A stretch of 64,000 nucleotides of DNA from JBFONV01 sp040779335 (GTDB lineage Bacteria > Pseudomonadota > Gammaproteobacteria > Enterobacterales > Alteromonadaceae): contig JBFONV010000005.1 of the NCBI GenBank assembly GCA_040779335.1, positions 1 through 64,000 on the forward strand, written 5' to 3'. Positions 53,931 through 63,538 of the stretch are shown here, piece by piece; positions within the stretch are counted from its first letter, which is position 1, and the number at the start of each line of letters is the position of its first letter. The notes beneath the pieces were generated by a model, which made no database searches, was not told the origin of the DNA, and was given only the letters and a program-made list of their open reading frames with translations. The translations under genes and the position numbers were made by a program.

Positions 53931-54529
53931 TGCGTATTAGCCTCCCGATAGCGATAAGTTTTTGCTTGCAGTTTCAACTGTAATTTGTCACCACCTGCTT
54001 TCGCTAAGTCAATATCGAAATCATGGACGGTCACAATACGGGGTAATCCAGCTATTTTACTAACAAAATTACCAAAATCATGATAAGTACCTATTACTTC
54101 TATATCAATGGGTAACTCTATGTATATTTCTTTGGTTATTTCTGGTTGCCAGTTCAATTTAACAAAATCCAAGCCACTAGTCGTGCCAACAAAAGTAATA
54201 TCATCTAACAAACCTGGGGTTTCATGACTTTCAGGTAAACTCTTAAGTTGAGTGGCGAATAACTCTTCCGCTTCAACCATTTGTGCTTGAAACAGCTCCA
54301 AATTAGCTGCTACTTTATATTTAGCTTGATACTGCTGCATCAATGTTGCTTCTTCGGCCTTAACTCGGTTAAGTGTCTCAATACTATCCTTAATCATCAG
54401 GAAGTATCCTAAACCAATAACCACGATAAAGAGGAACACACCTAGAAGTAGTTTTGCTGCTGCAGGCCACTGACCAATGTTTTCGAGTTCAAGATCTGCG
54501 TCTTTCAGTTGGGAAAAATCAATCTTCAC
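53927..54529 (-). CDS. pilO: Type IV pilus assembly protein PilO
   Basis: A 200-residue bitopic inner-membrane protein: a short cytoplasmic start, one membrane helix (AKLLLGVFLFIVVIGLGYFLMI), then a coiled-coil and a ferredoxin-like periplasmic domain. It pairs with PilN in the alignment subcomplex. Overlaps pilN by one base. Confidence 0.95.
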   Translation of the reverse strand: MKIDFSQLKDADLELENIGQWPAAAKLLLGVFLFIVVIGLGYFLMIKDSIETLNRVKAEEATLMQQYQAKYKVAANLELFQAQMVEAEELFATQLKSLPESHETPGLLDDITFVGTTSGLDFVKLNWQPEITKEIYIELPIDIEVIGTYHDFGNFVSKIAGLPRIVTVHDFDIDLAKAGGDKLQLKLQAKTYRYREANTQ

Positions 54530-55116
54530 TACGCGCCTCCTTGAACTGTTGTTCCAGCCGCACTGGCATCATTGACAAGCCCCTTAATACGAATTCGCAT
54601 CTTAAAATCACTTAACAGTTTACTTTCTGCTTCATTAGATGTGATTGATTCCAATATAGCTTCGGTCAATAAATCCGAGCGTTCAATTTCGCGTATCATA
54701 TTAGCAAGATGATTATTTGATTCACTTTTACCGGATAATTGAATGCTGTTACCTTGTTTTTCTAAACGTGTTAAATAAACACCTGCAGGAACGATTTTAG
54801 ATATCTCATCCAACACTTGAGTGCCGACATTTCGGCTACGCTGTAACTGTTCAACAACATTTATACGTTCTTGCAGAGCTCTCTTTTTCTCATCTAATGT
54901 TTTAATTTCAGCGATGCGAACATCAAGTATTTGAATTTCATTTTTCAAAAATTGATTACGTCTATTTTGTCCGTCAATCATTGCTTGGTAAAACTGGCTG
55001 ACAATAAAAACCACGGCAAAAGCACTCAATGCAACCGCTGCGAGAATGGTAAAATATTCTTTTTGTTTTGCTTTTTGCGCTTCTTCACGCCAAGGGAGTA
55101 AATTTATATATGCCAT
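54529..55116 (-). CDS. pilN: Type IV pilus assembly protein PilN
   Basis: A 195-residue bitopic protein beginning MAYINLLPWREEAQK; the INLLPWR segment is the conserved PilM-binding motif. A membrane helix (TILAAVALSAFAVVFIVSQF) and a periplasmic domain follow. Overlaps pilM by 13 bp. Confidence 0.96.
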   Translation of the reverse strand: MAYINLLPWREEAQKAKQKEYFTILAAVALSAFAVVFIVSQFYQAMIDGQNRRNQFLKNEIQILDVRIAEIKTLDEKKRALQERINVVEQLQRSRNVGTQVLDEISKIVPAGVYLTRLEKQGNSIQLSGKSESNNHLANMIREIERSDLLTEAILESITSNEAESKLLSDFKMRIRIKGLVNDASAAGTTVQGGA

Positions 55117-56183
55117 GGCGAAAAACTCCTTAGTGCTAATCCCGCGGCAACCATATATTGCGGTGCTGATTTTTGTAGTTCTTCTAGATTAATATCTTTA
55201 GAAATCTCCATACTATCAAAGGGATTAGCTATAACCGTATGAATACCAAGCTCTTCTGTCAACAATTCTTCAACGCCTTCGACCAATGCGGTGCCTCCAG
55301 AAACCACCAGATAATCAACGCGTTCTCTACCGCTTGAAGTCAAAAACATCTGGATGGCACGACGGATTTGCTGGACTAAGATAGTATGGAATGGAGCCAA
55401 CACTTCAAAGGTGTAATTGGGTGGCAAGTCATTAGAGATTTTTGCTTCTTCTGCTTCATCAAATGATTTGTTGTAATAAGACACGATAGAACGGGTATAT
55501 TGTTCGCCGCCAAATATTTGATCTCGACTGTATATATGTTTGCCAGCATCGGTTACTGCAAATAATGTCATCGTTGCACCTATATCGACGATAGCAACGG
55601 TCTTTTTATTCGCATCGTCGGGTAACATCGACAAACTCAAATCATATGCCCGACTTATCGCATAGGATTCAACATCGATAACCTTAGCCTCAAACCCTCC
55701 AGAGTCTAAAGCTGAAACACGGGCTTCGATAGATTCTGTCCGCGCAGCACTCAGCAACACGTTAACCTTACTCGGATCTGACTCGTTAACATCTAAGGTT
55801 TCAAAATCTAGACTGACTTCATCTAAAGGGTAAGGGATCAAGCTATCTGCTTCTATTTCGATTTGACTAGCAAGCTCATCTTCACTTAGCGCCACATCCA
55901 TGTATATTACTTTCGTAATAACTGTTTGCCCTGAAACCGCGGCAGCAGCCTGAGTAACAGTACTAGGAATTTGTTTGCGTATTTTCGCGATAACTTTGCC
56001 AACGGCTTCAATATCCTGGATCTCACGATCTAATACACCGCCGCGAGGCATAGGTTCGCTCGCTATTGCTTCAAGCACATAGCCTTTATTTCCTTGACTG
56101 AGTAAAACAGCTTTAACTGAATGGGAACCAATATCTATCCCAATCATCATTGATGCTTTCTTTTTCCATAGACTGCTTAGCAT
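55104..56183 (-). CDS. pilM: Type IV pilus actin-like ATPase PilM
   Basis: A 359-residue cytoplasmic actin-fold protein: MIGIDIGSHSVKAVLLS (phosphate 1), TVAIVDIGATMTLFAV (phosphate 2) and YLVVSGGTALVEGVEELL (adenosine). First gene of pilMNOPQ, divergent from mrcA with a 131-bp shared promoter region. Confidence 0.96.
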   Translation of the reverse strand: MLSSLWKKKASMMIGIDIGSHSVKAVLLSQGNKGYVLEAIASEPMPRGGVLDREIQDIEAVGKVIAKIRKQIPSTVTQAAAAVSGQTVITKVIYMDVALSEDELASQIEIEADSLIPYPLDEVSLDFETLDVNESDPSKVNVLLSAARTESIEARVSALDSGGFEAKVIDVESYAISRAYDLSLSMLPDDANKKTVAIVDIGATMTLFAVTDAGKHIYSRDQIFGGEQYTRSIVSYYNKSFDEAEEAKISNDLPPNYTFEVLAPFHTILVQQIRRAIQMFLTSSGRERVDYLVVSGGTALVEGVEELLTEELGIHTVIANPFDSMEISKDINLEELQKSAPQYMVAAGLALRSFSPWHI

Positions 56184-56314
56184 AACATCCTACTAGATCA
56201 TTTTATTATAATAATATTAGGCATAATATACGTATAAATACATTTATTACATGCTTTTACAGGATATACTAGTACTATTGAACAATTTTTCTAAATTAAT
56301 TTGAGAATTTTTCT

Positions 56315-58900
56315 GTGTTTTCACTAAAACAACTGATCAAAATTGGCTTTTTACTATTATTTCTTGGAATATTTTCCTTGGCCGCTTTATATTTTAGCAT
56401 GCGAGACGAATTACCAAGTGTCGCCTCTTTAAAAGATATGCGATGGCAGACGCCGATGCAAATTTATAGTGCCGATGGCAAGTTAATTTCTCAATTTGGT
56501 GAAAAAAAACGCATTCCGTTAACACTAGAACAAATTCCCCAACAACTTATCGATGCTATCCTCGCGACTGAGGATGATCGTTTCTACCATCACTTTGGTG
56601 TTGACCCTATTGGTACCGGACGAGCAATAGTCGGTAAGTTATTAGGGCAAAATAAGGGCGGCGCAAGTACTATCACCATGCAAGTAGCGCGTAACTTCTT
56701 TCTCAGTTCAGAAGTCACCTATACGCGTAAAATAAGAGAAGTTTTTATTGCCTTTCATATCGAGAGCCTATTAAGTAAAGATGAAATTTTAGCCCTTTAT
56801 ATGAATAAAATTCCTCTTGGACACCGCTCTTACGGCTTTGGAGCCGCTGCACAAGTTTATTATGGCAAAGAATTAACAGAGTTAACGCTCCCGCAAATTG
56901 CTGTTTTAGCGGGGCTTCCCAAAGCGCCATCAACCATGAATCCGATTAGTCGCCCCGATAGGGCTAAATCACGCCGCAATGTAGTTCTTCAAAGAATGTT
57001 GGTAAGTGGTTACATTTCTGAACACGAATATGCAATAGCTAGAAATGCGCCAATTACCGCCGAAAAACATGGTGCTGAAATAGAATTAAATGCTCCTTAT
57101 ATTGCTGAAATGGCGCATCAAGAAATGATCGCTCGCTATGGCGCTGAACAGGCTTACACTGGTGGTTATAAAGTATTCACTACGGTGACAGAAAAACTGC
57201 AACTAGCCGCACAAAGTGCAGTGATCGAAAACCTGTATGATTATGACCAACGCCACGGTTATAGGGGGCCGATAAAGTCCTTACGGCCAGAAACCACTGA
57301 AAAAGGGAATAGTAACAACCAACCGACAACCGAGAGTTCGCAGGTCATACTGCCGCTAAGTGACGAAGAAGTATATAGTGCGTTAAACACCATTAAGCGT
57401 TACCAATCCCTGATTCCTGCGGTAGTAACTGGCGTATTTGAACAATCAGCTGAGATAAAACTGGCGAATGGATTAAACGCAATCATAGATTGGCCAAACA
57501 TGTATTGGGCTCGTGAATATATTAATGATCAGAAACAAGGTCCCGCTCCCAAGAGCGCGGCTGACATTTTGGCTTACGGTGATATTATTTATGTTCAACA
57601 TGAGAACGATCACTACAAATTAAGCCAACTCCCTCAGGCTAGTTCAGCGCTCGTCGCTATATCCCCTGATGATGGTGCGATAAAGGCGGTAGTAGGCGGG
57701 TTTAGCTTTGAACAAAGTCAATTTAATCGTGTTACCCAAGCCAAAAGACAGGTTGGTTCAAATATCAAACCATTCATTTACTCTGCGGCACTAGATAACG
57801 GGTTTACGTTAGCCTCCATGGTCAATGACGCCCCGATCAACCAATGGGACAGGAAATCTGGTGTTGTCTGGCGCCCACAAAATTCACCGAACAAATATGA
57901 TGGTCCTATTCGGGTAAAATTGGCGCTAGCACAGTCAAAAAATGTTATCGCGGTCAGACTGCTTAGAGAAGTAGGTCTAAGTAAAATTATTGATCATTTA
58001 TCGACATTTGGTTTTGCCCCTGACGAATTACCTCGAAATGAATCCTTAGCACTTGGTTCTGCATCACTAACCCCTTTAGAACTTGTCACCGGCTTTGCAA
58101 CCTTTGCTAACGGTGGCTTTTTAGTAAATCCATATTTAATTGATAGAATAGAAGATTCTTTTGGTAATGTAATCTTTCAAGCGTCACCAGCCCTAGCCTG
58201 TGAGCAATGTGATGTTCTTGCACCAGTTCAAGATCTAACAGCTAATACTACCCTCCCTAGCCAAGAAGAGTTAGTAGGTGTGCAAACAGAGGGCGAAAGC
58301 TCCACGCCAGCGGAAGCAGATATAATTAAGGCCGAGCGTGCCATTACACCGCAAAATGCTTTTTTAATCACTGAAGCGCTGAATGCCGTCATCTGGGGCG
58401 CTGATTGGTCCTCGTCGCACCCTTGGCAAGGAACTGGATTTAGAGCTCGAGTATTAAATCGTCGTGATATTGCAGGAAAAACAGGTACCACCAACGAGTC
58501 AAAAGATGCTTGGTTCTCAGGTTTTAGTCGTCGATTAGTGGCGACTTCTTGGATTGGCTTTGATGATCATACTCGCGAGCTAGGACGAACCATATACAAT
58601 AATAATCTCGATAAGAACCAAGCTACAGGAGCCGAAGCTGGAGCCATGTCTGCGCAACCCGCGTGGATAAAATTTATGGAAACAGCATTAAGTGATTTAC
58701 CCGTAGAATTATTTGAACAACCAGCTGATGTGGTTTCTGTCAGAATTGATAAGGCGACCGGAAAGCTCACTACAAAGACTGACAAAAGCAGTTTATTTGA
58801 ATATTTTAAAGCCGGTACTGAGCCAACTGAATATGTTACTCAAGATAATAGTAGCGAAATATTTGATGGTGAAAAAACGAGTGCTGACGACATATTTTAA
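56315..58900 (+). CDS. mrcA: Penicillin-binding protein 1A
   Basis: A bifunctional peptidoglycan synthase of 861 residues starting at GTG (56315). An N-terminal anchor is followed by a GT51 glycosyltransferase (catalytic Glu86 in ATEDDRFYHHFG; GGASTITMQVARNFF), an OB-like insert, and a transpeptidase domain with Ser482 in VGSNIKPF and KTGT at 722-725. Divergent pilM and mrcA is the usual gammaproteobacterial arrangement. The strand converges on the arg cluster. Confidence 0.97.
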   Translation: MFSLKQLIKIGFLLLFLGIFSLAALYFSMRDELPSVASLKDMRWQTPMQIYSADGKLISQFGEKKRIPLTLEQIPQQLIDAILATEDDRFYHHFGVDPIGTGRAIVGKLLGQNKGGASTITMQVARNFFLSSEVTYTRKIREVFIAFHIESLLSKDEILALYMNKIPLGHRSYGFGAAAQVYYGKELTELTLPQIAVLAGLPKAPSTMNPISRPDRAKSRRNVVLQRMLVSGYISEHEYAIARNAPITAEKHGAEIELNAPYIAEMAHQEMIARYGAEQAYTGGYKVFTTVTEKLQLAAQSAVIENLYDYDQRHGYRGPIKSLRPETTEKGNSNNQPTTESSQVILPLSDEEVYSALNTIKRYQSLIPAVVTGVFEQSAEIKLANGLNAIIDWPNMYWAREYINDQKQGPAPKSAADILAYGDIIYVQHENDHYKLSQLPQASSALVAISPDDGAIKAVVGGFSFEQSQFNRVTQAKRQVGSNIKPFIYSAALDNGFTLASMVNDAPINQWDRKSGVVWRPQNSPNKYDGPIRVKLALAQSKNVIAVRLLREVGLSKIIDHLSTFGFAPDELPRNESLALGSASLTPLELVTGFATFANGGFLVNPYLIDRIEDSFGNVIFQASPALACEQCDVLAPVQDLTANTTLPSQEELVGVQTEGESSTPAEADIIKAERAITPQNAFLITEALNAVIWGADWSSSHPWQGTGFRARVLNRRDIAGKTGTTNESKDAWFSGFSRRLVATSWIGFDDHTRELGRTIYNNNLDKNQATGAEAGAMSAQPAWIKFMETALSDLPVELFEQPADVVSVRIDKATGKLTTKTDKSSLFEYFKAGTEPTEYVTQDNSSEIFDGEKTSADDIF

Positions 58901-58933
58901 TAGTTCAAGCGTATCAACGTTATGAAATGGTGT

Positions 58934-58971
58934 GTTTAACCAAGAGTAAATAACGTTACTCTTGGTTAAAC
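58934..58971. terminator. Long perfect hairpin between mrcA and argA
   Basis: A 16-bp perfect stem GTTTAACCAAGAGTAA with its complement at 58956-58971 and a six-base loop ATAACG. It lies between converging genes but lacks a T-run on either strand, so it is an atypical terminator. Confidence 0.65.
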
Positions 58972-58979
58972 AAAAACAC

Positions 58980-60293
58980 TTAAAAGTTTTTAATAAAAAC
59001 CTTTGATTTACGCTGAAAGTTATACATTTTTTGCTTCCCTTCTGGTAGTTTTTCAATCGCTTGCTCGACAAATCCTTGCTCAAGAAACCAATGAGCACTT
59101 ACCGTTGTTAAAACAAAAATCGAACTCAAATTTTTTGCTTTTGCCTCAGCTTCAAGCGCATGAATCAAACGCACGCCTCTATTACCGCCGCGATAATCAG
59201 GATGGATCACTAAGCAGGCAACTTCGCCCGTATTTGCCTCCCAATATGGGTACAATGCGGCGCAAGCAATAATGACATCCTCTTTCTTAATAACATTAAA
59301 CTGCTCAATTTCCACTTCCAGCATTTCTCGAGAACGTTTAACTAATGTGCCTTCTTCCTCTAACGGCGCAATCAATTCAAGTATGCCACCGACATCATCA
59401 ATAGTTGCAGACAACAATTGTTCGCGATGATCTTTCGCAATCAGTGTACCGACACCATCTCGAGTAAACAGCTCTTGTAAAAGTGCACTTTCACTTTGAT
59501 AACTCACGCAATGGCAACGCTCAACCCCTTGCTCAGCACTTTGTGCAATGGCTTTCATCAACAACTGTTCTTCATGATTTGTTGTGATATTAATTAACTG
59601 CTTTACCGTATTTAAGCCACAACTTCGGATCAATTGCTGATCAGCATCTAACAAACCTTCGTGTTCGGTAAATGCGATGAGTTTATCTGCTTGCAAAGAA
59701 ATAGCTGTTTGCGTAGCAACATCTTCTAACGATAAGTTAAATACTTCGCCTGTTGACGAATACCCTACGGGTGACAGCAAAACGATTGAGCCATAATCAA
59801 GCTGAGTGTTAATACCTTGCGCATCAATTCGTCTCACTAAACCTGTGTACTTAAAATCGACACCATTTTTCACACCAATCGGTCTGGCGATAACAAAATT
59901 GCCCGTACTTACACGGATCTGAGCACCATGCATCGGGGAATTCACTAAACCCATAGTCAGTAACGCTTCAATATGAATACGCAATGACCCCGTCGCATCC
60001 TTAACGGCGTGTAATGTATCCGCGTCAGTGATCCTAACGTTGTTATCAAAGGTTTGGTTAATACCCTGTGTTTGCGCTCGTTCATCAATTTGCGCGCGAG
60101 CGCCATGTACTAATACTAATTTGACACCTAAGCTTCTCAGCAAGGCAATATCATGAATGATATTGGCAAAATTGGCATGTTGCACCGCCTCACCACCAAA
60201 CATCAATACAAAAGTTTTGCCACGATGCGCGTTAATGTATGGCGCGGCATTTCTAAACCATTTTATGGTATCTATACTGCAATTTTTCATCAT
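58980..60293 (-). CDS. argA: N-acetylglutamate synthase
   Basis: First step of arginine synthesis. An N-terminal amino-acid kinase-like domain (FVLMFGGEAVQHANF, KLVLVHGARAQID) binds arginine for feedback control. The C-terminal GNAT domain (EVACLVIHPDYRGGNRGVRLIHALE) carries the acetyltransferase activity. 437 residues from the ATG at 60293; a second ATG follows. Starts 8 bp after argH on the same strand, so it ends the argF-G-H-A operon. Confidence 0.96.
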   Translation of the reverse strand: MMKNCSIDTIKWFRNAAPYINAHRGKTFVLMFGGEAVQHANFANIIHDIALLRSLGVKLVLVHGARAQIDERAQTQGINQTFDNNVRITDADTLHAVKDATGSLRIHIEALLTMGLVNSPMHGAQIRVSTGNFVIARPIGVKNGVDFKYTGLVRRIDAQGINTQLDYGSIVLLSPVGYSSTGEVFNLSLEDVATQTAISLQADKLIAFTEHEGLLDADQQLIRSCGLNTVKQLINITTNHEEQLLMKAIAQSAEQGVERCHCVSYQSESALLQELFTRDGVGTLIAKDHREQLLSATIDDVGGILELIAPLEEEGTLVKRSREMLEVEIEQFNVIKKEDVIIACAALYPYWEANTGEVACLVIHPDYRGGNRGVRLIHALEAEAKAKNLSSIFVLTTVSAHWFLEQGFVEQAIEKLPEGKQKMYNFQRKSKVFIKNF

Positions 60294-60301
60294 CAATTAT
60301 A

Positions 60302-62254
60302 CTAGGCACGGCCGCGGTAATTATTACGGTTAACGATGTATTCCATCGCCACTTCATCTTCTGGGTTTTTGTGCGGACTTTGTTCACTATCCTCAATGAT
60401 ATTGTCTGCCAACGAGTCTTTATCAATAAGTTTGAATCCTAATGCAGCAAAATAATCAGGGATATAGGTCAACACAATTATGGTCTGTAGTTCCATTTGA
60501 TTAGCAAACTCAAGTAAATATTGCACTAACGCTTGCCCATGCCCTTGTTTATGGAAACTTTTATCAATCACTACAGAACGAATTTCAGCCAAGCCTTTTT
60601 GATAGATATATAAAGACGCACAGCCAACCACTTCACCATCAACTTCTGCAACAACAAAATTTTGAATATCGTGAACAATATTTTCGTAAGTACGAGGCAA
60701 TATTTCCCCTTTAGCTGACCAATACTGAACTTGCTGATGAATTTTCTCAACATCTGACATTCTGGCTCGACGAACTGACATGGCTGCAGCACGTTGCGCG
60801 TTTAAGCGCTGTTTCACCTGCTTTAATGCTACATTAATTTGCTGTTTTCCTGGCGCACCAACGACCTGTTCATTGAGGATTTCATCGTTACCTGCTTGAA
60901 TGTTCGCAATTGCTTTTTCAACTTGTGCACGCGATGTTCCACCTAATGCTTCTCGTTTATCTAACGTCGACTCAATAGATAAATGCTGATAAACATCCTG
61001 CTCTATTTTTTCACTAAAGGATTGCAGTTGCGTTAAGGTTAAATCCTCGAGCGGACAGCCTTTATCTATCGCCGCCAGTACCACTTCGCCAACGATATGA
61101 TGAGCTTCCCTAAACGGAATATTTTTACTGACCAGATAATCAGCAAGCTCAGTCGCATTAGCATAACCTTGTTGTGCTGCTGCCAAGGTGCGAGAACGAT
61201 TAACTTTCAAGCCATCGGCGATCAATACTGCCATTTCCATGCATTCTTGCCACGTATCAAGCGCATCAAACAACCCTTCTTTGTCTTCCTGCATATCTTT
61301 ATTGTAGGCAAGCGCTAGTGCTTTCATCGTGGTTAGCATTGCGGTAAGCGAACCAAACACCCGACCCGCTTTACCCCTGATCAATTCACACGCATCAGGG
61401 TTTTTCTTTTGCGGCATCAGTGAAGAGCCTGAACTGACTAAATCACTCATTTCGACAAAGCCTGCTTCGCCAGAATTATAAAAAATTAAATCTTCTGCAA
61501 AACGTGATAAATGCATCATAGAAATGCTTGCGCTTGCTAGTAACTCAATAACATGATCTCTATCAGACACGGCATCCAAACTATTCATGGTGGCGTTACG
61601 AAAGCCTAAACGTTGTGCCAAGGCGGTTCTATCGATCGGATATGCCGTACCCGCTAATGCGCCAGAGCCCAAAGGAGAAACATCTAAACGATACACGGCA
61701 TCTTTTAAACGACCGATATCACGGTTAAACATTTCCACATAAGCCAAACACCAATGACCAAAAGTAACAGGTTGTGCACGTTGTAAGTGGGTATATCCCG
61801 GCAGTACTGTGTCTTTTTCTCGCTCGGCTAAATTCATCATGGCTTGTTGTAAGTTCACCAACGCCAGCAAGATTTCGCCACCCGTTTCCTTGCACCATAA
61901 TTTAAGATCTGTCGCAACTTGATCATTACGACTACGCCCAGTGTGAAGCTTCTTTCCTAAATCCCCTGTTTTTTCAATTAGTTGAATTTCTACCCAACTA
62001 TGAATATCTTCCGCATCAGACATTAAGATCTGTTTTGGATTTTCTTCGACCGAGGTTTTCAATTCATATAAAGCTGCTTGCAAACGCGTTAATTCATCTT
62101 CCGTTAGCACTCCCACTTTATGAATGGCTTCTGCCCATGCAATCGAGCCGACAATGTCCTGCACCGCCATACGATAATCGACGGGCAAAGAATCATTGAA
62201 TTTTTTAAACTGCACGCTGGCTTTTTCTTTAAACCGACCGCCCCATAATGCCAT
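60302..62254 (-). CDS. argH: Argininosuccinate lyase fused to a GNAT acetyltransferase domain
   Basis: Residues 1-465 are argininosuccinate lyase: start MALWGGRFKEKASVQF, HTGRSRNDQVATDLKLW, and the signature GSSLMPQKKNPDACE. From about residue 490 a GNAT domain follows (SVRRARMSDVEKIHQQV, CASLYIYQKGLAEIRSVVID, HKQGHGQALVQYLLEFA). This is the argH(A) fusion known from Moritella and Alteromonadales, whose C-terminal domain can act as N-acetylglutamate synthase. Unusually, a full argA lies 8 bp downstream. 650 residues. Confidence 0.97.
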   Translation of the reverse strand: MALWGGRFKEKASVQFKKFNDSLPVDYRMAVQDIVGSIAWAEAIHKVGVLTEDELTRLQAALYELKTSVEENPKQILMSDAEDIHSWVEIQLIEKTGDLGKKLHTGRSRNDQVATDLKLWCKETGGEILLALVNLQQAMMNLAEREKDTVLPGYTHLQRAQPVTFGHWCLAYVEMFNRDIGRLKDAVYRLDVSPLGSGALAGTAYPIDRTALAQRLGFRNATMNSLDAVSDRDHVIELLASASISMMHLSRFAEDLIFYNSGEAGFVEMSDLVSSGSSLMPQKKNPDACELIRGKAGRVFGSLTAMLTTMKALALAYNKDMQEDKEGLFDALDTWQECMEMAVLIADGLKVNRSRTLAAAQQGYANATELADYLVSKNIPFREAHHIVGEVVLAAIDKGCPLEDLTLTQLQSFSEKIEQDVYQHLSIESTLDKREALGGTSRAQVEKAIANIQAGNDEILNEQVVGAPGKQQINVALKQVKQRLNAQRAAAMSVRRARMSDVEKIHQQVQYWSAKGEILPRTYENIVHDIQNFVVAEVDGEVVGCASLYIYQKGLAEIRSVVIDKSFHKQGHGQALVQYLLEFANQMELQTIIVLTYIPDYFAALGFKLIDKDSLADNIIEDSEQSPHKNPEDEVAMEYIVNRNNYRGRA

Positions 62255-62264
62255 GGTAGTGCTC

Positions 62265-63497
62265 CTAACTTTTCTTCGATGCTGATTGCTCTGCTTGATG
62301 CAATGCCGCTATTCTGCTTGATAAGCTAAATAAACGAATGAAGCCTTCTGCATGTTTTTGATCGTAAACATCATCTGCGCCAAAAGTAGCAAATTCTTCA
62401 GAGTATAAACTATTAGGTGAACGACGCTGTGTTACGGTTGCTTGCCCTTTATACAGTTTTACCACGATATCACCCGTGACTTTTTCGGCTAACGACCCTG
62501 CTGCTGCAAGTTGCGCTTTAGCTAACGGCGTAAACCAACGACCATCGTAGATTACATGAGAAAACTCAAGGCCAATCGACTCTCTAAACTTCAATGATTC
62601 TTTATCGTGTATCAAAGTTTCTAAGCCTTTATAGGCAGCCATCAACACTGTACCACCTGGAGTTTCATAGCAACCGCGCGACTTCATCCCCACTAAACGA
62701 TTTTCGACAATATCAATACGCCCAACACCATGAGTAGCAGCTTTGTCATTTAGATACATCAATGCGTTATAGGCAGACATTTCTTCACCATCAACGGCCA
62801 CTAATTCCCCTTGTGCAAAGCTCAAAGTCACTTTTCCTGGTTCATTGGGCGCATCGATAGGGTCAACGGTCATTGTCCACACTTCTTTTGACGGTTCACA
62901 CCACGGATCTTCCAATTCACCGCCTTCGTGCGAAATATGCCAAGCGTTCGCATCACGACTATAAATTTTCGTTAATGAGGCAGCACATGGAATATCACGC
63001 TCGGCCAAATAGGCGAGCAAGTCTTCACGAGATACCATATCCCATTCACGCCATGGAGCAATAACCGTTAACTGGGGGGCTAACGCTGCAAAGCATGACT
63101 CAAAACGAACTTGATCATTACCTTTACCCGTGCAGCCATGACACAGTGCATCTGCGCCAACTTTTAATGCCACTTCAACATGCGCTTTTGCGATAACGGG
63201 GCGAGCCATTGACGTACCTAATAAATATTGCCCTTCATATACCGCGCCAGTTTTCAAAATAGGGTAGATATATTCTTTAACGTATTTCTCTTTTAGGTCG
63301 ACGACATGACATTCGGACGCACCAGAAGCAATCGCTTTTTCTTTAATACCTTCAAGCTCTTCAGCGCCTTGGCCAACATCCGCACAAAACGCAACCACCT
63401 CACAGCCATCATAGTTTTCCTTTAACCATGGGATGATCGCCGACGTATCTAATCCACCAGAATAGGCTAATACCACTTTTTTAATTTGTTTTTTCAT
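62265..63497 (-). CDS. argG: Argininosuccinate synthase
   Basis: Joins citrulline and aspartate with ATP. The start KKVVLAYSGGLDTSAIIPWL holds the PP-loop SGGLDTS; CHGCTGKGNDQVRFE and YETPGGTVLMAAYKGLE are also typical. The ATG at 63497 is preferred over a TTG at 63512, with GAGTGAG upstream, giving 410 residues. It is 10 bp before argH. Confidence 0.97.
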   Translation of the reverse strand: MKKQIKKVVLAYSGGLDTSAIIPWLKENYDGCEVVAFCADVGQGAEELEGIKEKAIASGASECHVVDLKEKYVKEYIYPILKTGAVYEGQYLLGTSMARPVIAKAHVEVALKVGADALCHGCTGKGNDQVRFESCFAALAPQLTVIAPWREWDMVSREDLLAYLAERDIPCAASLTKIYSRDANAWHISHEGGELEDPWCEPSKEVWTMTVDPIDAPNEPGKVTLSFAQGELVAVDGEEMSAYNALMYLNDKAATHGVGRIDIVENRLVGMKSRGCYETPGGTVLMAAYKGLETLIHDKESLKFRESIGLEFSHVIYDGRWFTPLAKAQLAAAGSLAEKVTGDIVVKLYKGQATVTQRRSPNSLYSEEFATFGADDVYDQKHAEGFIRLFSLSSRIAALHQAEQSASKKS

Positions 63498-63538
63498 TTT
63501 ATGCTCACTCAATTCTTTAAAATCTTACTCTGTTTAAT

